Assembly (NCBI RefSeq): GCF_014303735.1
Contig: NZ_CP060296.1
Coordinates: 4,609,501-4,673,500, forward strand
Direction of reading: 5' to 3'
Source: Variovorax sp. PAMC28562
Lineage (GTDB): Bacteria > Pseudomonadota > Gammaproteobacteria > Burkholderiales > Burkholderiaceae_C
DNA: 64,000 nt
Below are positions 49,353 through 58,827 of the stretch, in pieces. Below the pieces are notes generated by a model. The model ran no database searches. It was not told the origin of the DNA and saw only the letters and a program-made list of their open reading frames with translations. The translations under genes were made by a program, and so were the position numbers. The number at the start of each line of letters is the position of its first letter. Position 1 is the stretch's first letter.

Positions 49353-50107
49353 CGCCCGGCAAGCTTTATTTGGTCCCGGCGCCGCTCGACTTCGGTTGCG
49401 ACGTCCAGGCGCCGCTGCAAGACGCGCTGCCGCTCGGCACGCTGCAGACGGCTGCGGGCATTACCCACTGGATCTGCGAAAACGCAAAATCTGCGCGGGC
49501 TTACCTCAAGCGCATCGACACCGTGGCACCACTGGCTGCACCGTTGCAGGCGCAGCAGATCCAAGAACTGCCACGGGAAGTTCACAAAAAAGGCGACCAC
49601 GCCGGCCAATTCGATGCCAAGCCGCTATTGAAAGCTGCACTGGAGGGGCATGACATCGGTCTGCTCAGCGAAGCCGGCATGCCCGCTGTGGCCGACCCGG
49701 GCTCGTCTGTCGCACGCGCTGCGCACGAGTTGGGAATTGCCGTCGTGCCGCTGACAGGCCCGGTATCGCTGTTGCTGGCACTCGCAGCCAGCGGGTTGAA
49801 CGGCCAGAACTTTGCCTTCGTCGGCTACCTCCCGCAGGATGCAGATGCCCGCAACCAACGCATTCGCGAGCTCGAAACGCTGGCGTTGCGCACTGGGCAA
49901 ACGCAGCTCTTCATCGAGACACCGTATCGCAACACTGCGATGCTCCAGGCGTTGACGCAAACGCTGCAGCACAACACACGGCTCTCAGTGGCCCGCGGCT
50001 TGACCTTGCCGACGGCGAGCGTTCGAAGCGACACGGTTAAGGCCTGGCGCGCCAAGACGATCGCCGTGGATGAACGGTTGCCCGCGGTATTTGCGATCGG
50101 ACGCTAG
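49349..50107 (+). CDS. RsmI-like SAM-dependent methyltransferase
   Basis: A tetrapyrrole-methylase-fold protein of 252 residues, related to RsmI (16S rRNA 2'-O-methyltransferase): GKLYLVPAPLDFGC, GLLSEAGMPAVADPGSSVAR, VPLTGPVSLLLALAASGLNG and FVGYLPQDADARNQRIRELE. It differs from canonical RsmI, which starts with a TPIGN segment, so it is probably a paralogue of unknown target. Translation appears to start at TTG 49349, overlapping the yceF stop. Confidence 0.85.
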   Translation: MTPGKLYLVPAPLDFGCDVQAPLQDALPLGTLQTAAGITHWICENAKSARAYLKRIDTVAPLAAPLQAQQIQELPREVHKKGDHAGQFDAKPLLKAALEGHDIGLLSEAGMPAVADPGSSVARAAHELGIAVVPLTGPVSLLLALAASGLNGQNFAFVGYLPQDADARNQRIRELETLALRTGQTQLFIETPYRNTAMLQALTQTLQHNTRLSVARGLTLPTASVRSDTVKAWRAKTIAVDERLPAVFAIGR

Positions 50108-50109
50108 CG

Positions 50110-51279
50110 TTGGGTGCTGCATCGACCATCGATCGGGCTGTCGAAGGCGTCACCGCCATCACACGTTGGGCGATCCGCTCGCAGTTCTTTTTCTCCGGGT
50201 TCATCTTCGCGACATGGGGCGTCCATGTGCCGACCGTAAAGGCGCACTACGCCATCGACGAGGCGCAGTTGGGCTTTGCCATGCTCGCCGCCGGTTTCGG
50301 CGCGCTGGCCGGCTTGTCGCAGGCAGGCCGCCTCATCGGCCGGTACGGCGCGGGGATCGTTGGCGCGCTGTGCGGATGCGTCTATGCGCTGCTGCTGGCC
50401 GGACTGCTCTCGATGCCCGGCTACACGTCGCTGCTGCTGTTGCTGGCCGGCTTCGGCCTCGTGACGAGCGTGTTCGATGTGGCCATCAACACCGAAGCCG
50501 CGCAACTCGAATTGCGCAGCGGCAAGACATTGATGAGCGGCATGCACGGCATGTTCAGTCTCGGCGGCATGGCAGGCGCCGTCAGCGGCAGCGCAGCGCT
50601 CGCTGCGGGTTTGCCGCCGCGTTGGCACCTGATCTTGGTAGCGGCCGTGATGGCGCTCGGCATCGGTTTGTCCGCAGCCTGGATGTCTCCGAAGGCGCCC
50701 GCGACAAGCGCACCGCCTGAACCGGGCTCTCGACTGCCGCACGGCGCACTCGTGATCCTCGGTGTGCTGGCCGCGCTCGGATTGATTGCCGAAGGCGCCA
50801 TATACGACTGGAGCGTGCTCTATCTTCAGCAGGAGCTCGGCAGCCCGCAGCAGCAGGCGGCGCTCGCGTATGCGAGCTTTTCGGGAGCGATGGCGGCCGC
50901 GCGTTTTGCTGGAGATGCCATGCGCGCTCGTTTCGCGCCGGCCGTTCTGCTGCGCTGGAGTGCGCTGCTGGCAGCGGCATCGATGTCCGTCGTATTGATC
51001 ACCGAGATGCCGTGGCTCGCTCTGGTCGGCTTTGCTGGCGTAGGCGTGGGCTTTGCCAACGTCGTGCCGATCCTGTTTTCCGCATCGGCACGCGTGCCCG
51101 GCGTCGAACCTGCGCGCGGCATCGCAACCGTATCGGCTGCAGCCTATCTGGGATTCATGGCCGGGCCACCGGTGATCGGCCTGCTTGCCCGACTCGGCTC
51201 TCTGACTGCGGCTTTGTATGTCGTCGTCGTGTTCGCCGTGGCGCTGGCGGCATCAGCCCGATACGCCGACGGCCGCTGA
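50110..51279 (+). CDS. MFS transporter (YbjJ-like)
   Basis: The 389-residue protein has 12 predicted transmembrane helices, beginning TRWAIRSQFFFSGFIFATWG. MHGMFSLGGMAGAVSGSAAL in the middle and the loop VPTVKAHYAIDEAQLG match a YbjJ/FucP-like subgroup of the major facilitator superfamily. The start is TTG 50110, 2 bp after the methyltransferase stop; no in-frame ATG lies early enough. Substrate unknown. It converges with the S49 peptidase gene. Confidence 0.85.
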   Translation: MGAASTIDRAVEGVTAITRWAIRSQFFFSGFIFATWGVHVPTVKAHYAIDEAQLGFAMLAAGFGALAGLSQAGRLIGRYGAGIVGALCGCVYALLLAGLLSMPGYTSLLLLLAGFGLVTSVFDVAINTEAAQLELRSGKTLMSGMHGMFSLGGMAGAVSGSAALAAGLPPRWHLILVAAVMALGIGLSAAWMSPKAPATSAPPEPGSRLPHGALVILGVLAALGLIAEGAIYDWSVLYLQQELGSPQQQAALAYASFSGAMAAARFAGDAMRARFAPAVLLRWSALLAAASMSVVLITEMPWLALVGFAGVGVGFANVVPILFSASARVPGVEPARGIATVSAAAYLGFMAGPPVIGLLARLGSLTAALYVVVVFAVALAASARYADGR

Positions 51280-51324
51280 AATTGCAAGCGACCGAACTTG
51301 GCTTGACGCGGCTTTCAGCGCAAC

Positions 51325-52368
51325 TTATCGCAGTGCAGGGACTGTATGCAGCGCACGAACGGAGGCATCGCCCATCGCAGCGCCAAATTTCTTGGCGAGC
51401 TTCTCGGCCACGTTGTCGCGGCGCGTGTAGTCGATGACTTCTTCGGCCTTCACGATTTCGCGCGCCACGTAATCGACATTGCCCAACTGGTCGGCCAGGC
51501 CCAGATCGATGGCTTGCTGACCGCTCCAGAACAAGCCACTGAACAGGCCCGGGGTGCTCAGCTTGAGCCGATCACCGCGGCCGGTCTTCACCACATTGAT
51601 GAACTGCTCGTGGATCTGGTCGATCAGTTGCTGCGCATGAGCGCGTTGCGCGTCGTTGACCGGGCTGAACGGATCGAGAAAGCCCTTGTTCTCGCCGGAA
51701 ATGATCAAACGTCGCTCGACACCGAACTTCTCCATGGTGCCGGTGAAACCGAAACCGTCCATCAGCACGCCGATGCTGCCGACGATACTTGCCTTGTCGA
51801 CGAAGATCTTGTCGGTTGCCGCAGCGATGTAGTACGCAGCCGAGGCACAAGTCTCTTCAACTACGGCGTACACAGGCTTGTTGTACTTGGCCTTCAGCCG
51901 CTTGATCTCGTCGCTGATGATGCCGGCCTGCACCGGGCTACCGCCGGGCGAGTTGATCAGCAGCACCACCGCCTTCGCTCCATCGTCCTCGAACGCGGTC
52001 TTCATCGCAGCGACCACGAATTCGGCGCTCGCATCGGCGCCGTTGGCGATCTCGCCCTTGATCTCTACGACTGCCGTGTGCGACGTGGTCTTGGCGGTCG
52101 TCGGCGTGGCGCGCGACACTCCAAACCACACCAGGAAGATGAAAAAGAGCAACCAGCTCAGCCGCACGAACGTCTTCCAGCGGCGCGTCGCCTTTTGCTC
52201 TTTCAACGATGCGAAGGCAAGCTTCTCGAGTGTCGCGCGCTCCCAACCGATCGTCTGTGTCGGATCGCCTCTGCCTGTGTTCTTCGGAGCGCTGTGGGGA
52301 GGTGGAACGGGCGCTGCGGGATCAAAAGGCTCAAAACCTTCAGGTTCCGTGCGGTTCGGGTCGGTCAT
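51325..52368 (-). CDS. S49-family signal peptide peptidase-like protease
   Basis: A 347-residue SppA/SohB-type protease with one N-terminal transmembrane helix (about 68-88, LSWLLFFIFLVWFGVS). LLINSPGGSPVQAG, the catalytic Ser in ETCASAAYYIAAA, and the general-base Lys in FVDKASIVGSIGVL are present. A Pro-rich cytosolic tail of about 60 residues precedes the helix. Single-domain, so it would act as an oligomer. The Rieske gene lies 12 bp upstream. Confidence 0.93.
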   Translation of the reverse strand: MTDPNRTEPEGFEPFDPAAPVPPPHSAPKNTGRGDPTQTIGWERATLEKLAFASLKEQKATRRWKTFVRLSWLLFFIFLVWFGVSRATPTTAKTTSHTAVVEIKGEIANGADASAEFVVAAMKTAFEDDGAKAVVLLINSPGGSPVQAGIISDEIKRLKAKYNKPVYAVVEETCASAAYYIAAATDKIFVDKASIVGSIGVLMDGFGFTGTMEKFGVERRLIISGENKGFLDPFSPVNDAQRAHAQQLIDQIHEQFINVVKTGRGDRLKLSTPGLFSGLFWSGQQAIDLGLADQLGNVDYVAREIVKAEEVIDYTRRDNVAEKLAKKFGAAMGDASVRALHTVPALR

Positions 52369-52380
52369 GTGGAAAACGGC

Positions 52381-52746
52381 TTAAAAGGCCAGAGGTTGCA
52401 GGTTCCAATCAGTATGCCAGTGCACCACGCCGCCACTCTCGCCGAGGGTGATCTTGACGAGGCCACCGCGGCACGGTCCACCGACGCATTCCCCAGTGTG
52501 CGGCGCATAAACGGCACCATGCGTTGCGCACATCAGCCACTGACCGCTGTCGTCGAAAAATCGGTTGGGCTGGAAGTCCATTTCCATCGCGACATGGCTG
52601 CATCGATTCAAGTAGGCATGCGGCACACCATCGAAGCGGACCGCGAAGCCACGGCAGGTCTCGCCGGCATAGACGACATCGAACGGCACGGCACGGTCGC
52701 CTTCCACGAGGTCGGACGAGCTGCACAAGGGAATCGCCCGGGTCAT
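52381..52746 (-). CDS. Small Rieske [2Fe-2S] protein
   Basis: A soluble 121-residue Rieske-type ferredoxin. Cluster ligands are Cys49 and His51 (CSHV) and Cys73 and His76 (CATHGAVY); the loop ends in a GPCRGG segment. No signal peptide or transmembrane anchor is visible, unlike bc1 Rieske proteins. ATG 52746 overlaps the gph stop (ATGA), so it is coupled to gph. Redox partners are not encoded nearby. Confidence 0.92.
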   Translation of the reverse strand: MTRAIPLCSSSDLVEGDRAVPFDVVYAGETCRGFAVRFDGVPHAYLNRCSHVAMEMDFQPNRFFDDSGQWLMCATHGAVYAPHTGECVGGPCRGGLVKITLGESGGVVHWHTDWNLQPLAF

Positions 52747-53429
52747 GCGTTGGCTGCCAGCCACCCCTGCAGGTCCGCAACCGAATGCGCAGTGTGGAGA
52801 GGCTTGAACGCATCGAACGCCGCCGGTTCATGGGCGCCATAACTCACGCCGACGCTGGCACAGCCCGCGTTGATGGCCAACTGAAGGTCGTGCGTCGTGT
52901 CACCGATCATCAAGGTGCGCCCAGGGGCAACGTCGAGTTCTTCCATGAGTTCGAGCAACATGCGGGGATGCGGCTTGCCCGCAGTCTCGTCGGCCGTGCG
53001 CGAGGCGTCGAAGCGATCGCGCAGCGCTACCGTTGCCAGCGCATCGTTCAATCCGCGACGCGACTTGCCGGTGGCGACCGCGAGCTTGTGGCCGCGCGTG
53101 CGCAGCGCGTCGATCATCTCCAGCACTCCATCGAAGAGCACCAGATCGTCCTGGTGCTGCAGATAGTGATATCGGTAGCGGGCACCCAATTCGACGTACT
53201 TTTCTTTCGGAACGTCGGGAGCGGCGCGCGCCAGCGCTTCCGCAAGCCCCAGGCCGATGACCCAGGCCGCGTCGTCCTCGCTCGGCTTGGCACCGCCGAC
53301 GTCGATCACCGCCGCCTGGATACAGCGCGCGATGAGACGCGTGGAGTCGTAGAGCGTGCCGTCCCAATCGAAGGCGATCAGGTCGAAGCGGAGGAGTCTG
53401 GAGGCGTGCGAATTGATGGAATCGGTCAT
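52743..53429 (-). CDS. gph: HAD-family hydrolase, phosphoglycolate-phosphatase type
   Basis: The 228-residue protein has HAD motif I FDWDGTLYDSTRL, motif II VATGK, motif III in GKPHPRMLLELM and motif IV MIGDTTHDLQLAINAG. These fit Gph-like enzymes that clear 2-phosphoglycolate, but the exact substrate cannot be read from sequence. It overlaps rluC and the Rieske gene by 4 nt each. Confidence 0.88.
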   Translation of the reverse strand: MTDSINSHASRLLRFDLIAFDWDGTLYDSTRLIARCIQAAVIDVGGAKPSEDDAAWVIGLGLAEALARAAPDVPKEKYVELGARYRYHYLQHQDDLVLFDGVLEMIDALRTRGHKLAVATGKSRRGLNDALATVALRDRFDASRTADETAGKPHPRMLLELMEELDVAPGRTLMIGDTTHDLQLAINAGCASVGVSYGAHEPAAFDAFKPLHTAHSVADLQGWLAANA

Positions 53430-54511
53430 GCGTCGGATGTCGGGGTCGGATGTTGGGCGAGTGCGTCGAGCGCCGATGGCGGCATCAGCGCGTGAAGTTC
53501 GGGGGGAAGATCAGTCTGCAGTGAAACGCGCTCGCCGCTTGCCGGATGTGTGAATTGAAGACGCCAGGCATGCAGAAACATTCGCTTCAGCCCGAGTTTC
53601 GCCAAAGCGCGCTGTCGGTCGGATTCGCCGTACTTGTCGTCGCCCGTGATCGCATGGCCAGCCGAAGCCAGGTGAACCCTGATCTGATGGGTGCGTCCGG
53701 TCTTGATTGTCACGGCTAGCAGCGACACCGGTGCCGCATCTCCAGGCAACGTGAGCCGCGCGAGCACGCGCACCAGCGTGACGGCGCGCATCGCATCCGG
53801 ATGGTCCTTGGCAACCACCCGCACGCGGCGCTCTCCAGCCTCCGGCGCGCCGTCTTTGCCGGGCAGCAGGTATTTGGCGAGCGGCGCGTCCAGCACCTTC
53901 TTGTTGGCAGGCCAGGCTCCTTCGACGAGCGCCAGATAGGTCTTGCCAGTTTCACGTTCGCGAAATTGTTCTTGCAACGCGGTCAGCGCGCTTCGCTTTT
54001 TTGCGACCAGCAGAATTCCGGACGTGTCGCGATCCAACCGATGCACGAGTTCCAGAAACTTCGCCGTCGGGCGCGCGCTGCGCAATTGTTCGATGACGCC
54101 GAAGCTAACGCCGCTGCCGCCATGCACCGCCACGCCGGCAGGCTTGTCGATCCCGAGCAAGGCGTCGTCTTCCAGCAGCACCGGAAACTGCCGTCCCGGC
54201 GCGGGCCTTGCTGCGTTTTCTTCCACGCGTGCAGAAATGCGCACCGGCGGTAGCCGCAGCACATCGCCAAATCCGATCCGGGTCTCGGCTTGCGCCCTGC
54301 CCTTGTTGATACGCACTTCGCCGGAGCGGATGATCCGGTAGACGTGGGTCTTGGGCACGCCCTTCAAATGGCGGAACAGAAAGTTGTCGAGTCGCTGCCC
54401 GGCCGACTCTTCATCGACTGTCAAAAATTTGACAACCGAATCCAGCGAGCCCGTTTCAGTGGCCGCGGAGGCCGGCTTCACACCTATAATGTTTTTCACC
54501 AGCGCGGTCAT
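53426..54511 (-). CDS. rluC: 23S rRNA pseudouridine synthase RluC
   Basis: Modifies 23S rRNA (955/2504/2580 in E. coli). The 361-residue protein has an S4 RNA-binding domain (about 35-95, GQRLDNFLFRHLKGVPKTHV) and the catalytic motif LVHRLDRDTSGILLVAK. KTGRTHQIRVHLASAGHAI is a further signature. It is divergent from rne with 541 bp between start codons, as in many proteobacteria. Confidence 0.94.
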   Translation of the reverse strand: MTALVKNIIGVKPASAATETGSLDSVVKFLTVDEESAGQRLDNFLFRHLKGVPKTHVYRIIRSGEVRINKGRAQAETRIGFGDVLRLPPVRISARVEENAARPAPGRQFPVLLEDDALLGIDKPAGVAVHGGSGVSFGVIEQLRSARPTAKFLELVHRLDRDTSGILLVAKKRSALTALQEQFRERETGKTYLALVEGAWPANKKVLDAPLAKYLLPGKDGAPEAGERRVRVVAKDHPDAMRAVTLVRVLARLTLPGDAAPVSLLAVTIKTGRTHQIRVHLASAGHAITGDDKYGESDRQRALAKLGLKRMFLHAWRLQFTHPASGERVSLQTDLPPELHALMPPSALDALAQHPTPTSDA

Positions 54512-55052
54512 GTAAGTGCTTGATTAGACAGAAGTTTAGAGCACCCAAACCCGCGTTGTGAGGTCGATGCCGCTTTGGTGTTGAGTTCGCAAGCCAAGCG
54601 CAACGGCGCAGGGCGGCGGGCAAAACATCCAAGTCAAGCCGATGCCCACGAAACACCGATACGGAATACCCAGCAAATAGCCTTCCAGCTTTTTGCGGAT
54701 CGAAGCGAGTCCCTTGTGTTGATGCTGCTGATTCAGATCTGCCTGCGCTGCCCCACCTGGCTAATGCCCGGTTGGCCAGTGGCCTCGGGCATTGAATCGC
54801 CTGCAGCGCGCGCCACCCTTGCGCACCCCGCCGTCGAACCGATGGCAAGTCAACACCGAATCTGGCTCGCACCCATCCACGCGCCCCCACCCCGCTTGTC
54901 GTTGAGCTGACGCTCAAACGGCTGACCGCGCTCGTCGCGGAAGGCTGGGACATTCGGGGCCAAGCGGCAATTCCTTCGTTTCGCAGGCGTCGTCAGTGCA
55001 TCGTTGGCTCGTCATGAGCCGGTCAGAACGATACGAACAAGGACAACCCAAT
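54512..55052 (+). other. rne: 541-bp rluC-rne intergenic region, probable rne leader
   Basis: No convincing gene lies here. TATAAT at 54485-54490, inside the first codons of rluC, is a possible plus-strand -10 element but lacks a clear -35. In E. coli rne has a 361-nt autoregulatory 5' UTR in the same position, so a long RNase E-sensitive leader is a reasonable expectation. Structure was not computed. Confidence 0.5.
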
Positions 55053-58000
55053 ATGAAGCGGATGTTGATCAATGCCACGCAGCCTGAAGAGCGCCGCCTG
55101 GCCATCGTCGATGGGCAAAAGCTCCTCGACTACGAGATCGAAATCGAAGGACGTGAGCAGCGTAAAGGCAACATATACAAAGCAGTCGTGACGCGGGTCG
55201 AGCCGTCGCTCGAAGCCTGCTTTGTCGACTACGGCGAAGACCGCCACGGCTTTCTGCCGTTCAAGGAAATCTCCAAGCAATACTTCGCCGAAGGCGTGTC
55301 GGCCAGCCAGGCCCGCATCCAGGACGCTATCCGTGAAGGCCAGGAACTGGTCGTTCAGGTTGAAAAGGAAGAACGCGGCAACAAGGGCGCTGCCCTGACC
55401 ACCTTCATTTCGCTGGCCGGCCGCTATGTCGTGCTGATGCCGAACAACCCGCGTGGCGGTGGCGTTTCGCGTCGCATTGAAGGCGAAGATCGGGCTGAGC
55501 TCAAGGAAAACATGGACCAGCTGGAGTACCCGAAGGGTGCCAGCATCATCGCCCGCACCGCCGGCATCGGCCGCTCCGCACCTGAACTGCAGTGGGACTT
55601 GAATTACCTGCTCAAGCTGTGGACGGCCATCGACGGCGCATCGAAGGGCGCGAAGGGCGCCTTCCTGATCTATCAAGAGTCGAGCCTTGTCATCCGCGCT
55701 ATTCGTGACTACTTCAATCACGACATCGGCGACATCCTGATCGACACCGACGACATCTACGAGCAGGCGCAGCAGTTCATGGCGCACGTCATGCCCGAGC
55801 ACGCAGCCCGCGTAAAGCGCTACCGCGACGACGCGGCGCTGTTTTCGCGCTTCCAGATCGAGCACCAGATCGAATCGGCGTATGCCCGCACAGTGCAACT
55901 GCCGAGCGGCGGCGCCATCGTGATCGACCACACCGAAGCACTGGTGTCGGTCGACGTCAACTCGGCCCGAGCCATCAAAGGCGGCGACATCGAAGAAACC
56001 GCCACCCGCACCAACCTCGAAGCCGCCGATGAAGTGGCTCGCCAGATGCGCCTGCGCGATTTGGGCGGGCTGATCGTCATCGACTTCATCGACATGGACG
56101 AGTCGAAGAACCGCCGCGAAGTCGAAAGCCGCCTGCGCGATGCGCTGCGCCAAGACCGTGCGCGTGTTCAATTCGGCTCGATCAGCAAGTTCGGCCTGAT
56201 GGAAATGAGCCGTCAGCGCCTGAAACCGGCACTGAGCGAAGGCTCGTCGATTCCTTGCCCTCGCTGCGGCGGCTCGGGCCACATCCGCGATACGGAATCC
56301 AGCGCGCTGCAGATCCTGCGGATCATTCAGGAAGAATGTCTGAAGGACAACACGGCCGCGGTGCACGTTCAAGTGCCGGTCGAAGTCGCTTCGTTCCTTC
56401 TGAACGAAAAGCGCCCCGAAATCGCCAAGATCGAACTCAAGCAGCGCGTGACCGTGCTGATGGTGCCGAACAAAACGCTCGAAACGCCGAACTACCGGCT
56501 CGAGCGCTTGAAGCACGACGACCCGCGCCTCGACCACATCGAAGCCAGCTACAAGATGGCCGAAGAAATCGAAGATCCGACTTCGGTCACGCGTCGCTCG
56601 CAAGAGCCGACCAACAAGCAAACGCCGATCATCAAGGGCGTGCTGCCCGATGCACCCGCTCCGGTGGCAGTGCCCAAACCTGAGGTCGTGCGCGCAGCAC
56701 CCGTCGCGGCTCCGGTGGCGGCAACGCCAGCCCCGGTCGCGCCTCCTGTAATTGCCAAGGCGCCTGCAGAAACCGGCTTCTTTGCCAAGCTCAAGAGCTG
56801 GTTTGCCGCTCCAGCAGCACCCATGCCAGCACCAGCACCTGCCGTCATTCCGGTGGAAGCGGCAAAGCCGGCGCGTCGCGACGGACGTCCGTCCCGCGAT
56901 GGCGAAAGCCGCGGAGCGCGTGAAGGCGAGCCGCGCCGCGGTGGACGCGGTGGCGAAGGCCGCGACCGGGGTAATGGTCGCGATGGCGAGCGCCGCGGTG
57001 GACGCGGCGGTGAGCGTCGCGACGGAGAGCGTCAAGGCGGAGAACGCCGCGAGCCGCGCGAAGGTCAAGCCGAAGTGCGCAGCGAAGCGCAAATCCGGGA
57101 GCCTCGCGAAGCGCGTGAGGCACGCGAACCACGGGAACCACGCGAAGGCCGCGGCCCTCGCGACGGCGAACGTCGTGGTCGCGGCGGACGCCGCGATGCA
57201 GAAGTGCGCGCTGATGCCCCTGAAACCCTGGAAGGCACCGCGCTTGAGGGTGCGGCAGCGACGCCGCAAGCACTGGCTGGTGAACCCGGCGCAGCGCCAT
57301 CCGAACGCGCGCCGCGTGGACGCGGTGAGCGTCGCGATCGCTCGGACCGCAACGACCGTGGCGATCGAAACGATCGCAATGCAGATGCGCCGCGTGATCG
57401 AGGCACCGATGCGCCGAACGACGCCGTCGCCGATGGCAGCGTCGAGGGCGCTCCGAGCGGCGAGCGCAGCACGCGCGGGGGACGTGGCGACGAGCGGTCG
57501 TCCCGCGGTGAACGCGGTGAGCGGGGTGAGGGCCGCCGTGAACGGCGACCTGAAGACGGCGCTCGCCCTAGCGAGGACGCGGCTCAAGGAGCAAACCCTG
57601 AACTGATGGTCGAACCCTCCGACGCCAATCAACAGGGCGACGTGATCGGCAGCGAAGCGCCACGGCGCGAAGGCGACGACCGTCGCGGCCGCTCGCGCGA
57701 CCGGTTCGGTCGTGACCGCCGCGAAAGGGCGCCACGCGAAGGCGCGGAAGAGGCTGGCGTTACTGCGCTTGCTCCGGAGTCGCTCGCGCACGCCGAGTCG
57801 TCTGACGAGCGAGCCGAGCCACTTGCACCGACGTCGTACTTTGCTCCCTTCCGGGCAGCGGCAGCCCAGGCACCAGCGCTTGCCGCTGAGACGCCGCAAT
57901 CGGCGGGCGGTGTTGCTGAAACAACCGCAATCGCTACGGCGCCGGTACCAGCGCCAGCAGCAATCCCGGCGCCTGCACCCGTGAAGGCATCGACCGCTCC

Positions 58001-58292
58001 TCAAACTTCACGCGCTCTGCCGAAGGTTCAACCGTTCGAACTACCTCTTGCGGAATTGGCGCAGGTCGCCGAAGGCTCCGGACTGCATTGGGTGAACTCC
58101 GATGCCGCACGGATCGCCCAGGCACAGGCAGCCATGGCTGCGGAGCCGCGGCCGGCGCACGTGCCGCGTCCTCGCCCACCCGCGGTGGTGCTGGAAGAAG
58201 GTTCGCTGGTACTGGTCGAGACGCGTCGCGACCTTGCCGGCATGACGCTTCCGTTCGAGCAAGCCGTTCAGCAAATCGACTCGGCGCGCTAA
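55053..58292 (+). CDS. rne: Ribonuclease E
   Basis: Main single-strand endoribonuclease and degradosome scaffold. The 1079-residue product from ATG 55053 ([27 protein letters not shown]) has an S1 domain (about 38-120), a catalytic core with [20 protein letters not shown] and [10 protein letters not shown] (Mg-binding Asp), and the zinc link CPRCGGSGH (Cys402, Cys405). After about residue 520 comes an Ala/Pro-rich part, an amphipathic [12 protein letters not shown] membrane-targeting-like helix (about 572-583) and then a long Arg/Gly/Asp/Glu-rich scaffold (about 610-900). An Ala/Pro-rich C-terminus ends [10 protein letters not shown] and QIDSAR. An upstream in-frame start at 54996 lacks support. 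Confidence 0.96.
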   Translation: MKRMLINATQPEERRLAIVDGQKLLDYEIEIEGREQRKGNIYKAVVTRVEPSLEACFVDYGEDRHGFLPFKEISKQYFAEGVSASQARIQDAIREGQELVVQVEKEERGNKGAALTTFISLAGRYVVLMPNNPRGGGVSRRIEGEDRAELKENMDQLEYPKGASIIARTAGIGRSAPELQWDLNYLLKLWTAIDGASKGAKGAFLIYQESSLVIRAIRDYFNHDIGDILIDTDDIYEQAQQFMAHVMPEHAARVKRYRDDAALFSRFQIEHQIESAYARTVQLPSGGAIVIDHTEALVSVDVNSARAIKGGDIEETATRTNLEAADEVARQMRLRDLGGLIVIDFIDMDESKNRREVESRLRDALRQDRARVQFGSISKFGLMEMSRQRLKPALSEGSSIPCPRCGGSGHIRDTESSALQILRIIQEECLKDNTAAVHVQVPVEVASFLLNEKRPEIAKIELKQRVTVLMVPNKTLETPNYRLERLKHDDPRLDHIEASYKMAEEIEDPTSVTRRSQEPTNKQTPIIKGVLPDAPAPVAVPKPEVVRAAPVAAPVAATPAPVAPPVIAKAPAETGFFAKLKSWFAAPAAPMPAPAPAVIPVEAAKPARRDGRPSRDGESRGAREGEPRRGGRGGEGRDRGNGRDGERRGGRGGERRDGERQGGERREPREGQAEVRSEAQIREPREAREAREPREPREGRGPRDGERRGRGGRRDAEVRADAPETLEGTALEGAAATPQALAGEPGAAPSERAPRGRGERRDRSDRNDRGDRNDRNADAPRDRGTDAPNDAVADGSVEGAPSGERSTRGGRGDERSSRGERGERGEGRRERRPEDGARPSEDAAQGANPELMVEPSDANQQGDVIGSEAPRREGDDRRGRSRDRFGRDRRERAPREGAEEAGVTALAPESLAHAESSDERAEPLAPTSYFAPFRAAAAQAPALAAETPQSAGGVAETTAIATAPVPAPAAIPAPAPVKASTAPQTSRALPKVQPFELPLAELAQVAEGSGLHWVNSDAARIAQAQAAMAAEPRPAHVPRPRPPAVVLEEGSLVLVETRRDLAGMTLPFEQAVQQIDSAR

Positions 58293-58314
58293 GAAAGCGC
58301 TTTCCGTTTTACCG

Positions 58315-58342
58315 AAAGGGCGGCACTTGCCGCCCTTTTTTT
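58315..58342 (+). terminator. Intrinsic terminator after rne
   Basis: AAAGGGCGGC and GCCGCCCTTT pair around ACTT, followed by a T-run to 58342. It lies 22 bp after the rne stop. Confidence 0.9.
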
Positions 58343-58827
58343 GTTTGAGGCCAGCCATGAACACTGGCCGCGCTGGTCGGGCACGGGTGCTGCAAAGGCA
58401 ATCTGTCGCTCAATGGCTTATCACTCGCTTAGCTCCATGACCGGCAAAGACGTGGCTGTAGCCCGCTGCCGAGACATACAGCCAGTGGAGAGTCGTTTCG
58501 GCCCGATTTGTTCCCTCACAAGGTTTTGAGTCGATACGGGTAATCCACGAGAACTAATTGGCATAACGGCGCGCCAAAGCAACATTTTTTGTCCAGCCCC
58601 ATTAACATCTTGTCATACAAAAGGACTACACTAATTCCATCGAATGTTGCGGCGCATCAACCCGTTGCGACATTGTGGGCAGAGGGTAGTTCTCCGATGT
58701 TGGTCGGAAGATGTACGGCATTTGCTGACAACACAAGCCCAAGCGGATGTGTTCGAATTCTTTCGTATAGTAGTAAAGCGTTACACTGCCGCGCTGGTGG
58801 GCAGAAACCCTTTTTAGGGGGACTTTC
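58343..58827 (+). promoter_or_regulatory. 485-bp upstream region of the polysaccharide operon
   Basis: No convincing gene. The 3' half is more AT-rich than the surroundings. It contains an 8-bp inverted repeat (58453-58484), TTGTCA (58610-58615) and TATAGT (58766-58771) as isolated promoter-like hexamers without good partners, and an SD GGGGGAC before the ATG at 58828. The length suggests a regulated promoter and leader. Confidence 0.45.
58453..58484. promoter_or_regulatory. Inverted repeat TGGCTGTA-N16-TACAGCCA
   Basis: Perfect 8-bp arms at 58453-58460 and 58477-58484, with centres 24 bp apart, between the rne terminator and the polysaccharide operon. Such spacing can place two dimer subunits, or two dimers, on one DNA face. 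An RNA hairpin is possible but lacks a T-run. Confidence 0.4.

Noticed and set aside
51346..52842. 498-codon plus-strand frame opposite the S49 peptidase and Rieske genes
   Set aside because: Both minus-strand genes have intact catalytic and ligand motifs; the opposite frame has none.
54575..54910. Open frame in the rne leader
   Set aside because: Needs a non-ATG start without SD, and its product shows no recognisable features; an RNA leader fits better.
56752..57606. An open frame of about 284 codons in another plus-strand frame inside rne
   Set aside because: It consists of Ala/Arg/Val repeats arising from the repetitive Arg/Gly coding of the RNase E scaffold; no SD or homology.
55023..58004. 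A 993-codon open frame antisense to rne
   Set aside because: High-GC codon bias leaves antisense frames open; the product is low-complexity with no family resemblance, and the sense strand is clearly rne.
58343..58827. Horizontally acquired boundary at the polysaccharide locus
   Set aside because: Only the non-coding part looks AT-richer; the coding genes have base and codon use like their neighbours, and no mobile-element remnants are visible.
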